Shown: piece by piece, positions 15,487-24,218 of the stretch
Layout of the letters: every line of letters begins with the position of its first letter
Position numbering within the stretch: position 1 is the stretch's first letter
NCBI RefSeq assembly: GCF_000772935.1
Contig: NZ_JPVR01000056.1
Coordinates: 1-54,828, forward strand
Origin: Lysinibacillus boronitolerans JCM 21713 = 10a = NBRC 103108
Lineage (GTDB): Bacteria; Bacillota; Bacilli; Bacillales_A; Planococcaceae
Direction: 5' to 3'
Length of the DNA: 54,828 bases
Position numbers and translations under genes: made by a program
The notes under the pieces: generated by a model
The model's database searches: none
What the model saw: the letters and a program-made list of their open reading frames with translations, nothing else
What the model was told of the DNA's origin: nothing

Positions 15487-15541
15487 TACTAATTTAACGG
15501 AAAATTCCACCTGTGTAGGGAGGTCAGGGCCTCAATTATAT

Positions 15542-15730
15542 TTAATTAAAACCTTCTCCAATAAGCCTTCCAACCCCTCTCAACAGCCAATAAATGATTC
15601 TAAATGGGAGGAGAAGCAATTCTGGTATCCAAACTAGTACGTCAAGAAATAAGTCAATTAATGAATATTGATCATTACGTCGCATATCTCTTCTCTTTTT
15701 GTTTTTCCTTCCTTGCCACCATTCCTTCAT
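15542..15730 (-). CDS. Small membrane-associated peptide
   Basis: 62 residues from the ATG at 15730, with AAAGGGG nine bases upstream. A longer reading from 15796 has no ribosome site. The first 22 residues are very basic and hydrophilic (RKNKKRRDMRR). Residues 24-62 form an amphipathic to membrane-spanning helix (LIDLFLDVLVWIPELLLL). Family unknown. It is transcribed toward the reductase pseudogene. Confidence 0.5.
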   Translation of the reverse strand: MKEWWQGRKNKKRRDMRRNDQYSLIDLFLDVLVWIPELLLLPFRIIYWLLRGVGRLIGEGFN

Positions 15731-15918
15731 ATTACTCGACCCCTTTTTCAAAAATAGCTTGATATATATACGGTTCAATGTTTTAGTTGGTTTCATTTTA
15801 AGTACTTTATGGAGTAAAAGAGTAGGATAATTATATTTTTCCCAGCGATCTGTAAAGCCGAAGATGTGGTAGATGGTGATATGAAATGGAACAAGGGGAA
15901 GGGTATACAGGGTTAAAA

Positions 15919-15949
15919 AGGGCCACTAGGCTTGGAGTGACCCTCTTTT
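15919..15949 (-). terminator. Terminator of the YjcZ-like gene, usable both ways
   Basis: AGGGCCACT pairs with AGTGACCCT (one mismatch) and has Ts on the far side in both directions. It lies about 85 bases past the YjcZ-like stop. Confidence 0.6.
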
Positions 15950-16033
15950 GCTATTGAATGTGTGGATGTATTGACATTATTGTTAGCTGCCAATAATGAA
16001 GATCATCCCTTTTTCATGTTTTATCAATAAATA

Positions 16034-16228
16034 TTAATATTCTTTTTGTACGAATGCTGCGCCTACAATAATGAGAAGAATGAATAAAACAACGATTAAA
16101 ACGAATGTTGAACTATTATTCTTGCCGCCGTAGTCCATGCCACAACTCATGCTATAACCTCCGCTATAGTCATTACCATAGCCTCCATAACAACAATTGA
16201 AATTACCCATGTTTCCAAAGTATCCCAT
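16034..16228 (-). CDS. YjcZ-family sporulation peptide
   Basis: 64 residues from the ATG at 16228, with AGGAGAG six bases upstream. The N-terminal half is rich in Gly, Tyr, Asn and Cys (GGYGNDYSGGYSM). The C-terminal half is one membrane helix reading FVLIVVLFILLIIVGAAF, the signature of YjcZ/SscA-type small proteins of spore formers. Members are linked to spore coat assembly and germination in Bacillus. The Cys-rich N-terminus is longer than in the shortest members. Confidence 0.8.
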   Translation of the reverse strand: MGYFGNMGNFNCCYGGYGNDYSGGYSMSCGMDYGGKNNSSTFVLIVVLFILLIIVGAAFVQKEY

Positions 16229-16698
16229 CAAGATCTCTCCTTTCTTCAGTTTATTGTATGAATGCCGTTGAAAGAGAAAAGGGTATTCGTCTAATGAATC
16301 GTATTTAGATAATTTTAAAAAGGATCTTGGGTGAAAGGTAAATTTCACTAAACACCTGATATGATGAAACTCAAAGGCGCTTGTTACAGCATGAAGAATA
16401 ATTGTATTCCATGATAATGTCTTTTTCAATTAGCCTACCATTGTGAATAAGAACGTCGTTGCCAATCCACTTCATCTTTTTTTTCTGTAGCTTTTAATTT
16501 AAATGCATGAGGAATTGAAAATATTTTTTTATGAATGCTGGTGGAACAAGTTTTAAGCAGGAAAAACTATGCTATCCCGTTTATTTTTAATTACATGGCA
16601 CAATGGAATCATTTATCTTTTTAACTAAAAATAATGTGAGAGTTTTCTTTCATTCGCTCGTTATTACTTGTAGAGAAGAAAGGAGGTTTTCTAACTTC

Positions 16699-17229
16699 GT
16701 GTATTCATTAATTAATCAGCTACAAAAAAGGGATGAACAAGCTTTAAGAGAAGTGATAAACAGATATGGAGGTTATGTTAAAGCCATTGTGATAAAAGTG
16801 TTACAGCCAAATCAAACAGCAATTGAAGAATGTATCAACGATGTATTTCTAACCATTTGGCAAAAGAGTATTCAATTTACTGGTGATGAGATTGATTTTA
16901 AAAAATGGATTGGCGTTATCGCAAAATATAAAGCGATTGATACATATAGAAGCCTTCAAAATAAGCCAAAAACAGTCGAGTTACTTCCATCCATTTCAAA
17001 TAGCAAGGATCTTCCAGAAAGCATCATAGAACAAAGAGTACAAAAAGAGCAGCTATTTATCAGTATTTTAAATTTAAGTAAAAACGATCAGGAAATTTTT
17101 CTCTTGAAATACTACTTAGGATATTCCAACGGAGAAATTGCAGAGCTATTTGGTCTATCTAAATCAGCTGTTGAAAATCGTTTATATCGAGGTAAGTTAA
17201 AGTTAATAGAAGAGCTGGGAGGTATCTAA
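16699..17229 (+). CDS. ECF-type RNA polymerase sigma factor
   Basis: 176 residues from the GTG at 16699, with AGGAGG at 16681-16686 (12 bases, long but the best available). A reading from 16603 has no ribosome site. Region 2 covers about 1-90 (LQKRDEQALREVINRYGGYV, then DVFLTIWQKS) and region 4 covers 120-175 with LPESIIEQRVQKEQ and the helix-turn-helix GYSNGEIAELFGLSKSAVENRLYRGKLKL. It directs polymerase to a small set of stress or envelope promoters. Its stop touches the start of the anti-sigma gene, a typical pairing. Confidence 0.88.
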   Translation: MYSLINQLQKRDEQALREVINRYGGYVKAIVIKVLQPNQTAIEECINDVFLTIWQKSIQFTGDEIDFKKWIGVIAKYKAIDTYRSLQNKPKTVELLPSISNSKDLPESIIEQRVQKEQLFISILNLSKNDQEIFLLKYYLGYSNGEIAELFGLSKSAVENRLYRGKLKLIEELGGI

Positions 17230-18225
17230 ATGAACGAAAAGGACATTATCAAATTAGAAATTGAAGAGATTGAACCAGTTGAAATATCTGATTGGGAAAA
17301 GATGAATATTGAAAAAAGTGTTTTACGATCAACTTCGCGCAAGAAGTATTCACTTAAAAAATGGAAATGGGTTAGTATGGTCGCCATGTTGACATTCATT
17401 TTTACTAGTAGTGTCATTTGGCTACCTGCCGTGGCTAATCGATTACCGATTGTACAGCAGCTATTAAAAAGCAATGATAATCCTCAATTACAAGTATTTA
17501 GTGAGAATGCAACAATCATTAATCAAATAGACGAAAGTAACGGCACCTCCATTGAATTAGCTGAGGCTTTTTTCGATGGAACGATTGTATCGGTTAGTTA
17601 TGAAATGAAACACGAAGAACCGATAGATGAACCCCCGCTATTTTGGAATGGTGATTTAGAAGTCAACGGAAACAAATTAGACGTACTTAGTCATCAAATC
17701 ATTAAAAAGAATGATGCTACTTGGATTGGTATGTTTACGGCGAGAATTTCAGACAAAGCGATGGATGAAACGATAAATCTTCAATGGCGTCCTAAAGATT
17801 TTAAAGGTATGAAGAATACGACTCTTGTGGAAGGGGCATGGAACTTTCAATTAGAACTTACACCAACCCGAGCCTATTCAAGAAAAATAAATAAACCATT
17901 TGGTAATGAACAATATCAGTTATTATGTAATCAAATTACAGAGGGGAAATATATAACAACTCTTTACTTTGAGGGAAATCTAGATTGGGATACAGAATTT
18001 TTAATGGTAGACATACAAGATAATCTTGGAAATGTATATGAACAGGTAGGAACAACAACAATCAAAAGCGACTCAGGGCGAGTAAATGGCTTTATTGAGG
18101 TTTTTATCCCTGATTCTTCTATTCGAACGCTAGTCATTACACCAACTATAAGAATTGTTGATGAAAAAACATTAGAGCGGAAAGAGCTTGTTCCGCTCCC
18201 AAGTTTTACTATTTCTTTAAAATGA
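17230..18225 (+). CDS. Membrane anti-sigma factor, DUF4179-like
   Basis: 331 residues. The ATG directly follows the sigma factor's TAA, and its GGAGG lies inside that gene, so the two are translationally linked. Residues 1-46 are cytoplasmic and charged and should hold the sigma factor. Residues 47-70 (WVSMVAMLTFIFTSSVIWL) span the membrane. The rest is an extracellular beta-rich region of the DUF4179/DUF5643 type. This is the usual layout of Firmicute ECF anti-sigma proteins. No zinc-binding HxxxCxxC motif is present. Confidence 0.75.
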   Translation: MNEKDIIKLEIEEIEPVEISDWEKMNIEKSVLRSTSRKKYSLKKWKWVSMVAMLTFIFTSSVIWLPAVANRLPIVQQLLKSNDNPQLQVFSENATIINQIDESNGTSIELAEAFFDGTIVSVSYEMKHEEPIDEPPLFWNGDLEVNGNKLDVLSHQIIKKNDATWIGMFTARISDKAMDETINLQWRPKDFKGMKNTTLVEGAWNFQLELTPTRAYSRKINKPFGNEQYQLLCNQITEGKYITTLYFEGNLDWDTEFLMVDIQDNLGNVYEQVGTTTIKSDSGRVNGFIEVFIPDSSIRTLVITPTIRIVDEKTLERKELVPLPSFTISLK

Positions 18226-18307
18226 TATGGTCTTTGTTCCTCCAACTAATTCTTACTTTCAAAGATTGATGTAGAGTATTCAATCTAGATATAGTTACTC
18301 AATTTCT

Positions 18308-19798
18308 TTAAATATTCTTTTTAGTACCAATAATCATAAAACCTAATAATAAATAGAGAAAACTGGCCGAAATGGAGCTATACAACAGGAATGTGATAGA
18401 AGTTGGTGCCCAGACTTTAATAAATGTCCAATTTAAGCCACCAAGTACGATGTTAGGCGTGATAAATATCGCTGTTAGCATTGTAGCCACAAGTACAGTA
18501 TGAGCAGCTATTAACAATATTCTTTTGTAATTTAGCTTTGCCATACCACGTTGTTTGTTATAGAGGCTACGTACATTCTTCACTAGTAGATAACAGAAAA
18601 TAATACTGATTACGATGATGATGGCACATATGATTGTGACAATTTTATCTAGCTTTTGATAGCTGCTGATATGTTGCATGTCAATCGTTTTGCCCTCCCA
18701 TAAATCCATGACACCTTGTCCAATCGCTGTTGTAGAGCTAGTATTCATATTGGCTAATATAGCCACACCGATTTGTTCGTCAGGTTGCATAATGAAATAC
18801 GAGGAAAAGGTTGGATTCTCACCAGCATGGTAGATATATGACTTTGTGTCCTTTTTCACAACGGCCCAACCATTTGCATAATAAGTATTCGTATCAAAAG
18901 GCTCCACTGTTAAATCTGGATTATGGGATTCTTGAATTAAATTGTTACTGATTGAATAAATGTTACTGTTTCCTAACTGTAATTTTAACCATCTGGCTAT
19001 ATCATTGGCATTACTGATGATATAGCCAGCAGGGATATTGCCACGATAGATTGGTGGTATGTATGGCTGTGCTTTCAAAAGACCTATTTTATAGCCAGAA
19101 GCCATATGTGTGGAATGTACTTGGTGAATCCCTACAAAAGATTGATTCATACCAACAGGTTGTAAAATTCTTTGTTGAATATACTGATCAAATGGCTGTT
19201 TTGCAACTTGTTCAATGACGAGTCCCAAGACATCATAATTGATGGTTGCATATTCAAAAGAACTACCTGGTTGACGATTTAGTGATTGATCCAGCAGTGT
19301 TTTAACTGTTAATTCAAGGGCATTATCCGCTGTGCTTTCTGGAATTCGAGTAATGGAATTTGAGGGAATTCCGCTAGTATGAGACAATAGCTGCTGTATT
19401 GTCATGGCCTGATCCTCGCCATTATAGGTTAATGTTAACCAAGGGATATACTTTCGGACATCATCAGATCGTTTTAACAAACCTTGCTTTTCTAATTGTA
19501 AAATAGCAAGTCCTGTAAATGCTTTAGACGTCGAGCCTAGCTCAAAAAGGGTATCTGATGTGACAGGCGTTTTTGTTTTCATATCTGCAAAGCCAAAGCC
19601 CTTTTGATAGACTGTTTTTCCTTTATCAACAATGATTACTGAAATTCCTGGGATTTTACTAGTGGCTTGCTGCTCCTCAATAAATTGATCAATTTTACTA
19701 ACTGTATCAATCGATGCTGCATGTCCAAATTCGGGGATTAAAGTAAAAAATACTAACATTACCGTCATCATCACCGATTTCTTCAATAATAATGTCAT
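18308..19798 (-). CDS. Secreted serine beta-lactamase-like hydrolase with C-terminal TM segments
   Basis: 496 residues from the ATG at 19798, with AAGGAG nine bases upstream. Residues 1-28 are a signal peptide ending near GHAA. Residues about 35-345 form a class-C beta-lactamase/PBP-like domain: nucleophile motif STSK (about 89-92), the Tyr motif region YATINYDVLG (about 182-190), and HAGENP in place of the KTG motif. The C-terminus has four hydrophobic segments (about 380-495). Relatives include penicillin-binding-protein-like esterases and D-amino-acid peptidases, so the substrate cannot be fixed. It is unlikely to be a true resistance enzyme. Confidence 0.8.
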   Translation of the reverse strand: MTLLLKKSVMMTVMLVFFTLIPEFGHAASIDTVSKIDQFIEEQQATSKIPGISVIIVDKGKTVYQKGFGFADMKTKTPVTSDTLFELGSTSKAFTGLAILQLEKQGLLKRSDDVRKYIPWLTLTYNGEDQAMTIQQLLSHTSGIPSNSITRIPESTADNALELTVKTLLDQSLNRQPGSSFEYATINYDVLGLVIEQVAKQPFDQYIQQRILQPVGMNQSFVGIHQVHSTHMASGYKIGLLKAQPYIPPIYRGNIPAGYIISNANDIARWLKLQLGNSNIYSISNNLIQESHNPDLTVEPFDTNTYYANGWAVVKKDTKSYIYHAGENPTFSSYFIMQPDEQIGVAILANMNTSSTTAIGQGVMDLWEGKTIDMQHISSYQKLDKIVTIICAIIIVISIIFCYLLVKNVRSLYNKQRGMAKLNYKRILLIAAHTVLVATMLTAIFITPNIVLGGLNWTFIKVWAPTSITFLLYSSISASFLYLLLGFMIIGTKKNI

Positions 19799-19921
19799 GT
19801 TGTTCTTCTCCTTAGAATGTAATGTGCTTATCACAACATGGTTTACTGTAACAAGAAAATTATGGGTAAACCATCGATTAACATGACTATTTCAGAGATA
19901 ACATGACAAAATTGTCACTTC

Positions 19922-19959
19922 AAAAAGGGCCACTCCTAAAACCAATAGGAGGGCCCTTG
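19922..19959 (-). terminator. Terminator of the secreted repeat protein gene
   Basis: On the minus strand AAGGGCCCTCCT pairs with its mirror arm (one bulge), followed by TTTTTG. It lies 10 bases past the stop. Confidence 0.8.
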
Positions 19960-19968
19960 AAATTTTAT

Positions 19969-21093
19969 TTAGTTTGTTTCTGGCTCTGGTGTAAAATCTT
20001 GACCGTTAAAAGTTAATTTAGATGGTGAGATGAGAATTTCTCTGTTCGCTTCGTAGTAAGGGTCTAAAATTTTATAAAAGGCTTCCCATTGCTCGCCAGC
20101 TTTTTCATCTTCACCCTTTTGTTCAAGGGCAACAGCTTCTTCATAGTGTTGTTTTAATTTTGCGTAATCCGCATTACTAATGCTGAATTCGATATCTGCC
20201 ATATATTCCTCGAAGGGAACTGGTTTAAAGTGTGGGCGAAGTATTTCATAGAATTGATCCCATTTCTTCATGGACAATTCATCGTCTTTATCTTTTTCAG
20301 CTTTTTGTGCCTCTTCATAGAGCGTTTTAAGTTTTGCAAGTTCCTCTTTAGTTAAATCGACGTTCATATCCGCCATATACTCTTCAAAAGTTAATGGTGG
20401 ATATAATTCTTGGTAATAAGGTTCAAGAATAGTAAAAATTTTATCAATGTTTTCGGATGCCTCATCCGTTTTATTTTCTTTTACATACTTAATCCAGTTA
20501 CTATAAAGTGTTTTTAGCTGTTCTTTATCTTGTGCTTTGATGACGATATTTTTTTCAGCGAATCCAGCTTCATTAATAAATTCTTCAAAAGGCTCAGGTT
20601 GCCAATTTGCTAATTCGTAAGGTCTTGTGATGTTATCCATCGCCTGATAGATTCGTTCCATTTCCTCATAATTCTCTTCTTTTTCAGCCTTTTTCATGTC
20701 AGAAAAGAGTTTTTCTAGTTGGACTAATTCTTCCTTTGTCACTTCTTTAGGTAAGCTTTTTTTATAGACGGCAAAGGTAAAGAAGTCTGAGTAATCTTTC
20801 ACAATACTACCCTCAACTAAAATTTCCTGCCCCTCTGCTAGCTTTAACTGCTCAATTTGCTTATCAGAGAACTTGTGTAAACCAATGTAATAGTTCTTTC
20901 CATCTGTTCCTTTAAGGGTAATGCTGCCACCATCAAAATATTTAATGGTACCTGTTATTTTTTGTTCTATTTGGATCGTTACATTATTTGTTGTTTCAAC
21001 AGCTGTTGCACCAGCTTGAAGCGGGGTAAATACAGCCATCCCAAGTGTTAATGCTGAAGCTAATAGCCAGGTTTTTTTAGCAGGTTTTTTCAT
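19969..21093 (-). CDS. Secreted protein with four helical repeats
   Basis: 374 residues from the ATG at 21093; AAAGGAG is about 11 bases upstream. Residues 1-30 are a signal peptide. Residues about 40-110 are beta-rich and could be an OB-like fold (ITGTIKYFDGGSITLKG). From about 115 on there are four repeats of 60-70 residues, each a helix pair with LKxLYxEAxKAE-type and KxWDxFYEILxPYY-type segments. Repeats 2-4 open with PFEEYMADM-like boxes. No anchor motif is seen, so it is probably released. Function is unknown. It carries its own terminator. Confidence 0.65.
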   Translation of the reverse strand: MKKPAKKTWLLASALTLGMAVFTPLQAGATAVETTNNVTIQIEQKITGTIKYFDGGSITLKGTDGKNYYIGLHKFSDKQIEQLKLAEGQEILVEGSIVKDYSDFFTFAVYKKSLPKEVTKEELVQLEKLFSDMKKAEKEENYEEMERIYQAMDNITRPYELANWQPEPFEEFINEAGFAEKNIVIKAQDKEQLKTLYSNWIKYVKENKTDEASENIDKIFTILEPYYQELYPPLTFEEYMADMNVDLTKEELAKLKTLYEEAQKAEKDKDDELSMKKWDQFYEILRPHFKPVPFEEYMADIEFSISNADYAKLKQHYEEAVALEQKGEDEKAGEQWEAFYKILDPYYEANREILISPSKLTFNGQDFTPEPETN

Positions 21094-21341
21094 ATTTATC
21101 AATTCTCCTTTAGGTTAACTTCTGTTACCAATTATTAGACGTTTTACCAATTGAAAAAGTTTTAACTTTTTGAGAAATTTAAAAAAAAGATTGTTTAAAT
21201 GTATTTATTACCCGATCTCTTCCGTTGAGCTTTTATCTTGATTTTCGTCGTTGTTGGGACAACTACTGAATCAAAGAGAACATTTTGTTCATTTTTCACA
21301 ACGCTTATAGAGGAGGGCACTTTCTGCTGAGTCAAAATAAA

Positions 21342-21376
21342 AATAAGACTTTCTATTAAAAATAGAAAGTCTTATT
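21342..21376 (-). terminator. Terminator of the abgB-like gene
   Basis: A perfect 16-bp stem (AATAAGACTTTCTATT and its complement) with a 3-nt loop lies just past the stop, with a T-rich minus-strand tail. Stretch 21103-21340 contains no gene; it is the leader of the repeat-protein gene. Confidence 0.85.
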
Positions 21377-21380
21377 GGCA

Positions 21381-22826
21381 TTAAGCCATGATAACAGCTG
21401 TTGCTTCCATTGCTTTAGGGGGAACTAAGTCTTTAGGAATTAGGGCTTCGTACGTTTCACCATCTAGACGCTTCACCAACTCGGCCTTTGCGTCTTCAAT
21501 TAATGTTGGATTTTCCATAGCTGAGATCGCTGTACAAGCAATCGCCTTGCCAGCAAGTAATGTTGCCTCAAGAGCATAAGCTGATTTTCCTTGTGCGACA
21601 GCCTGCCATGTATGGAACGGTGTCCCGAATGCCCATGTGGCTGTTGTGCATTGGGCAGTTGGAACATTCCAGCTGACATCAGCCACATCTGTTGAGCCAC
21701 CCATGAAAAATGGTTCTTCTGGGAGAGGTGCCAGAAAATCAACAATAGGCTTGTCAATGAGAATTTGCGCTGCTTCTTTACCTACCTGTAAAGCTGCTAC
21801 ATTCTTTTCTTCGTCGGAAAGTGTATGATAGATTTCCTTAGCAAAATGTATATCGTCTTCTGTGATTTTTGCGCTCCCTAACTCCTGCATATGCTGATGC
21901 ATTACCTTCTCCAATGTTTTATTGGGAATTAAATTGTGACAAGAACCCACTATTTGCTCCTCTACCGTTGTTTCGGTCATTAAAGCAGCACCCTTTGCGC
22001 AATTGAGAACACGTTGATATAAGTCTTTTACTTGATTTGGCTTAGGTGCACGAATCAAGTAAGTTACTTCCGCTTCTGCTTGTACAACATTCGGCGCAAG
22101 TCCACCTGTATTGGTCACAGCATAGTGAATTCTTGCTTCATCTACGATATGTTCACGTAAATAATTTACTCCTACATTCATTAACTCTACTGCATCTAAT
22201 GCACTTCTCCCTAAATGAGGAGAGGCAGCTGCATGTGAACTGCGTCCTTTAAATTTAAATGTAGCGTTAATTACCGCGTTCGCTCTCGCATGCATAATGG
22301 CGTTTACAGTGCCAGGATGCCAAGAAAAGGCCACATCTACATCATTAAAATACCCGTCTCTGGCTAAAAAGGATTTGCCATAGCCACTTTCTTCGGCTGG
22401 GCAGCCAAAATATTTTACAGTTCCAGCTAAGTTATGTTCCTCTAAGTATTGCTTTGTAGCAATAGCTCCTGCAAGAGCGCCGACACCTAATAGGTTATGA
22501 CCACAGCCATGTCCATTACCATTTTGAATGATTGGCGCATAGTTCGCGCTTCCTGCCTGCTGACTTAGCCCAGCGAGTGCATCATATTCACCAAGTATGG
22601 CGATCACTGGATTTCCACTCCCAAAGGTTGCAATGAAGCCTGTTTCAAGATTTGCAACGCCTCTTTCGACCTGAAAACCTTCATTTTCTAACGTTTTACA
22701 CAATAAATCGGCCGAGCGCACCTCATCAAATCTTGTTTCCGCATAATCCCAAATGCGATCGCTTAGATTTTTATATAGCTCACTTTTTTGATCAATATAG
22801 CTTGCGATTTTTTCTGTTATACTCAT
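21381..22826 (-). CDS. M20-family amidohydrolase, AbgB-like
   Basis: 481 residues, ATG with AAGGAGTG upstream. It has the M20 layout of a metal-binding catalytic domain split by a small dimerisation domain. Metal-site features are GEYDALAG (about 78-85), GHGCGHNLLG (about 104-113), PAEESGYGK (about 143) and WHPGT (about 169); the lid domain has GRSSHAAASPHLGRSALDA. Length and motifs match the large subunit AbgB of p-aminobenzoyl-glutamate hydrolase and close amidohydrolases that free amino acids from N-acyl or peptide-like compounds. It lies 13 bases after the MFS gene, so they form one operon: uptake then hydrolysis. Start to stop it is intact; the substrate is inference. Confidence 0.85.
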   Translation of the reverse strand: MSITEKIASYIDQKSELYKNLSDRIWDYAETRFDEVRSADLLCKTLENEGFQVERGVANLETGFIATFGSGNPVIAILGEYDALAGLSQQAGSANYAPIIQNGNGHGCGHNLLGVGALAGAIATKQYLEEHNLAGTVKYFGCPAEESGYGKSFLARDGYFNDVDVAFSWHPGTVNAIMHARANAVINATFKFKGRSSHAAASPHLGRSALDAVELMNVGVNYLREHIVDEARIHYAVTNTGGLAPNVVQAEAEVTYLIRAPKPNQVKDLYQRVLNCAKGAALMTETTVEEQIVGSCHNLIPNKTLEKVMHQHMQELGSAKITEDDIHFAKEIYHTLSDEEKNVAALQVGKEAAQILIDKPIVDFLAPLPEEPFFMGGSTDVADVSWNVPTAQCTTATWAFGTPFHTWQAVAQGKSAYALEATLLAGKAIACTAISAMENPTLIEDAKAELVKRLDGETYEALIPKDLVPPKAMEATAVIMA

Positions 22827-22839
22827 AATCTATCACTCC

Positions 22840-24081
22840 TTAGTCAATGATTTCATTTATAGAAGGGGAATTCACGATTACCTTATTTTTATTTGGACGG
22901 ATCAAAAATAATGACACAGCACACACAATTGTAAAGCCAATCAGCATTGTGAATGCTGCACTATAAGAACCACCAAAAGCTTCCACTAAAAAGCCAATCA
23001 GCATCGGTGTGAGCACACCTGCGAATTGAGCACCTGTATTGATAAAGCCATTTGCTGTTCCTACCACTGCCTCTGGTAAAATTTTCAGTGGAACAGATGT
23101 AATTAAAATAATATTAAAGGACAGCATGACCGTCACAACACTTTGACAGATTGTAAATATGAGCATGCTTGGTGCATTCGCCATGAATAATAGCCCTATA
23201 CCTGCAATGATGGCAAAAATACCAGCGATCAGCTTATCTCGCCCTTGAGGCATTTTATCTAGCACATAACCGCTACAAAGCATGGCGAAGATTCCGATAA
23301 ATGGAGGAATAGCTGAATAGATACCAACAGCAGTCAATTCTAATCCCTTTACTTTAGATAAATACGTCGGCATCCAAGATGTTAAGCCCCAGTTCACTGC
23401 ATAAATACTAAAGTAGGCAATAAACAGCTTCCAAATCATTGGTGTCTTTAAGACTTCTCTTAATGGAGCTTTTGACGTTTTTGCCTTTACTTGCTCTGTT
23501 GCAGGTGCATTTTTTTCCTTCACTAAGAAGAAGAAACTAAGTGCAACAACAATACCAATTGCCCCTACAATGTAAAAAATATCTCGCCAACCAAGCGCTA
23601 ACATCAAATATGTTCCTACTATTGGTGCAACAACGCCCATAATTGAGCCAGATGTTAACATAATAGACATGGCTTTACTACGCTCATCAACAGGGAACCA
23701 ATTAGCAATGCCTTTAGAGGCAGCGGGGAAATAGCTACCTTCACCTACACCGAATAGGAATCGAATCACTATAATCGATAGAAACGACCAGGCAGCACCC
23801 GTTAATACAGTGAAGATGGACCAAACTAAGATCGTTGATATGAGCACCTTTCGATAGCCAAAGCGATCCGCTAACCAGCCACCTGGAATTTGCATTAAGG
23901 CATAACCAGCAAAAAAGCTACTTAACACAATGCCCGTTAATGATTCAGTCAATTGTAATTCCTTTGAAATATCAAGAATGGCGAAATTTATAATGAAACG
24001 ATCAAAGTTCCCTAATGACCACCCTAGAAACAACATAGCAATTACAAGATATCTAGCATTTTTAGCTGTTGTTGTTGTCAT
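22840..24081 (-). CDS. MFS transporter, anion:cation symporter type
   Basis: 413 residues, ATG with TAGGAGG upstream. Twelve hydrophobic segments are visible with a basic central loop (about 190-205). The MFS signature between helices 2 and 3 reads GWLADRFGYRKVL (about 68-80), and IPGG precedes it. The FDRFIINFA opening and the SYFPAASKGIANWFP stretch are typical of the ACS subfamily (hexuronate, glucarate, tartrate and similar organic anions). As first gene of an operon with an amidohydrolase, it probably imports that enzyme's acidic substrate. Confidence 0.85.
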   Translation of the reverse strand: MTTTTAKNARYLVIAMLFLGWSLGNFDRFIINFAILDISKELQLTESLTGIVLSSFFAGYALMQIPGGWLADRFGYRKVLISTILVWSIFTVLTGAAWSFLSIIVIRFLFGVGEGSYFPAASKGIANWFPVDERSKAMSIMLTSGSIMGVVAPIVGTYLMLALGWRDIFYIVGAIGIVVALSFFFLVKEKNAPATEQVKAKTSKAPLREVLKTPMIWKLFIAYFSIYAVNWGLTSWMPTYLSKVKGLELTAVGIYSAIPPFIGIFAMLCSGYVLDKMPQGRDKLIAGIFAIIAGIGLLFMANAPSMLIFTICQSVVTVMLSFNIILITSVPLKILPEAVVGTANGFINTGAQFAGVLTPMLIGFLVEAFGGSYSAAFTMLIGFTIVCAVSLFLIRPNKNKVIVNSPSINEIID

Positions 24082-24122
24082 TGTTTTTCCTCCTAGCTAT
24101 AGTGGATTTGTTTATATTGCAA

Positions 24123-24151
24123 AGTATAAAAAATTTAGACTTTTCTAACAA
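24123..24151 (-). promoter_or_regulatory. SigA-type promoter of the MFS-amidohydrolase operon
   Basis: On the minus strand TTGTTA, 17 bp and TATACT lie 40 bases before the MFS start. A TATAAT on the plus strand at 24164-24169 probably serves the divergent regulator gene. Confidence 0.55.
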
Positions 24152-24218
24152 TGTGTGTTTTCATATAATAAATCTGTTAAATATAGATGTTTATACATAC
24201 AAAGTGAGGTATTTCATC

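Noticed and set aside
15312..15541. Possible T-box or riboswitch leader before the genes around 15.5 kb
   Set aside because: The stretch is explained by the C-terminal pieces of the NmrA-like pseudogene and no T-box sequence is seen.
16034..16429. Longer version of the YjcZ-like gene
   Set aside because: The added 67 residues have no ribosome site and are unlike the family; AGGAGAG fits the start at 16228.
18308..19798. Class C beta-lactamase resistance gene
   Set aside because: The third motif is HAG, not KTG, and four C-terminal membrane segments are present; this fits PBP-like esterase/peptidase relatives better.
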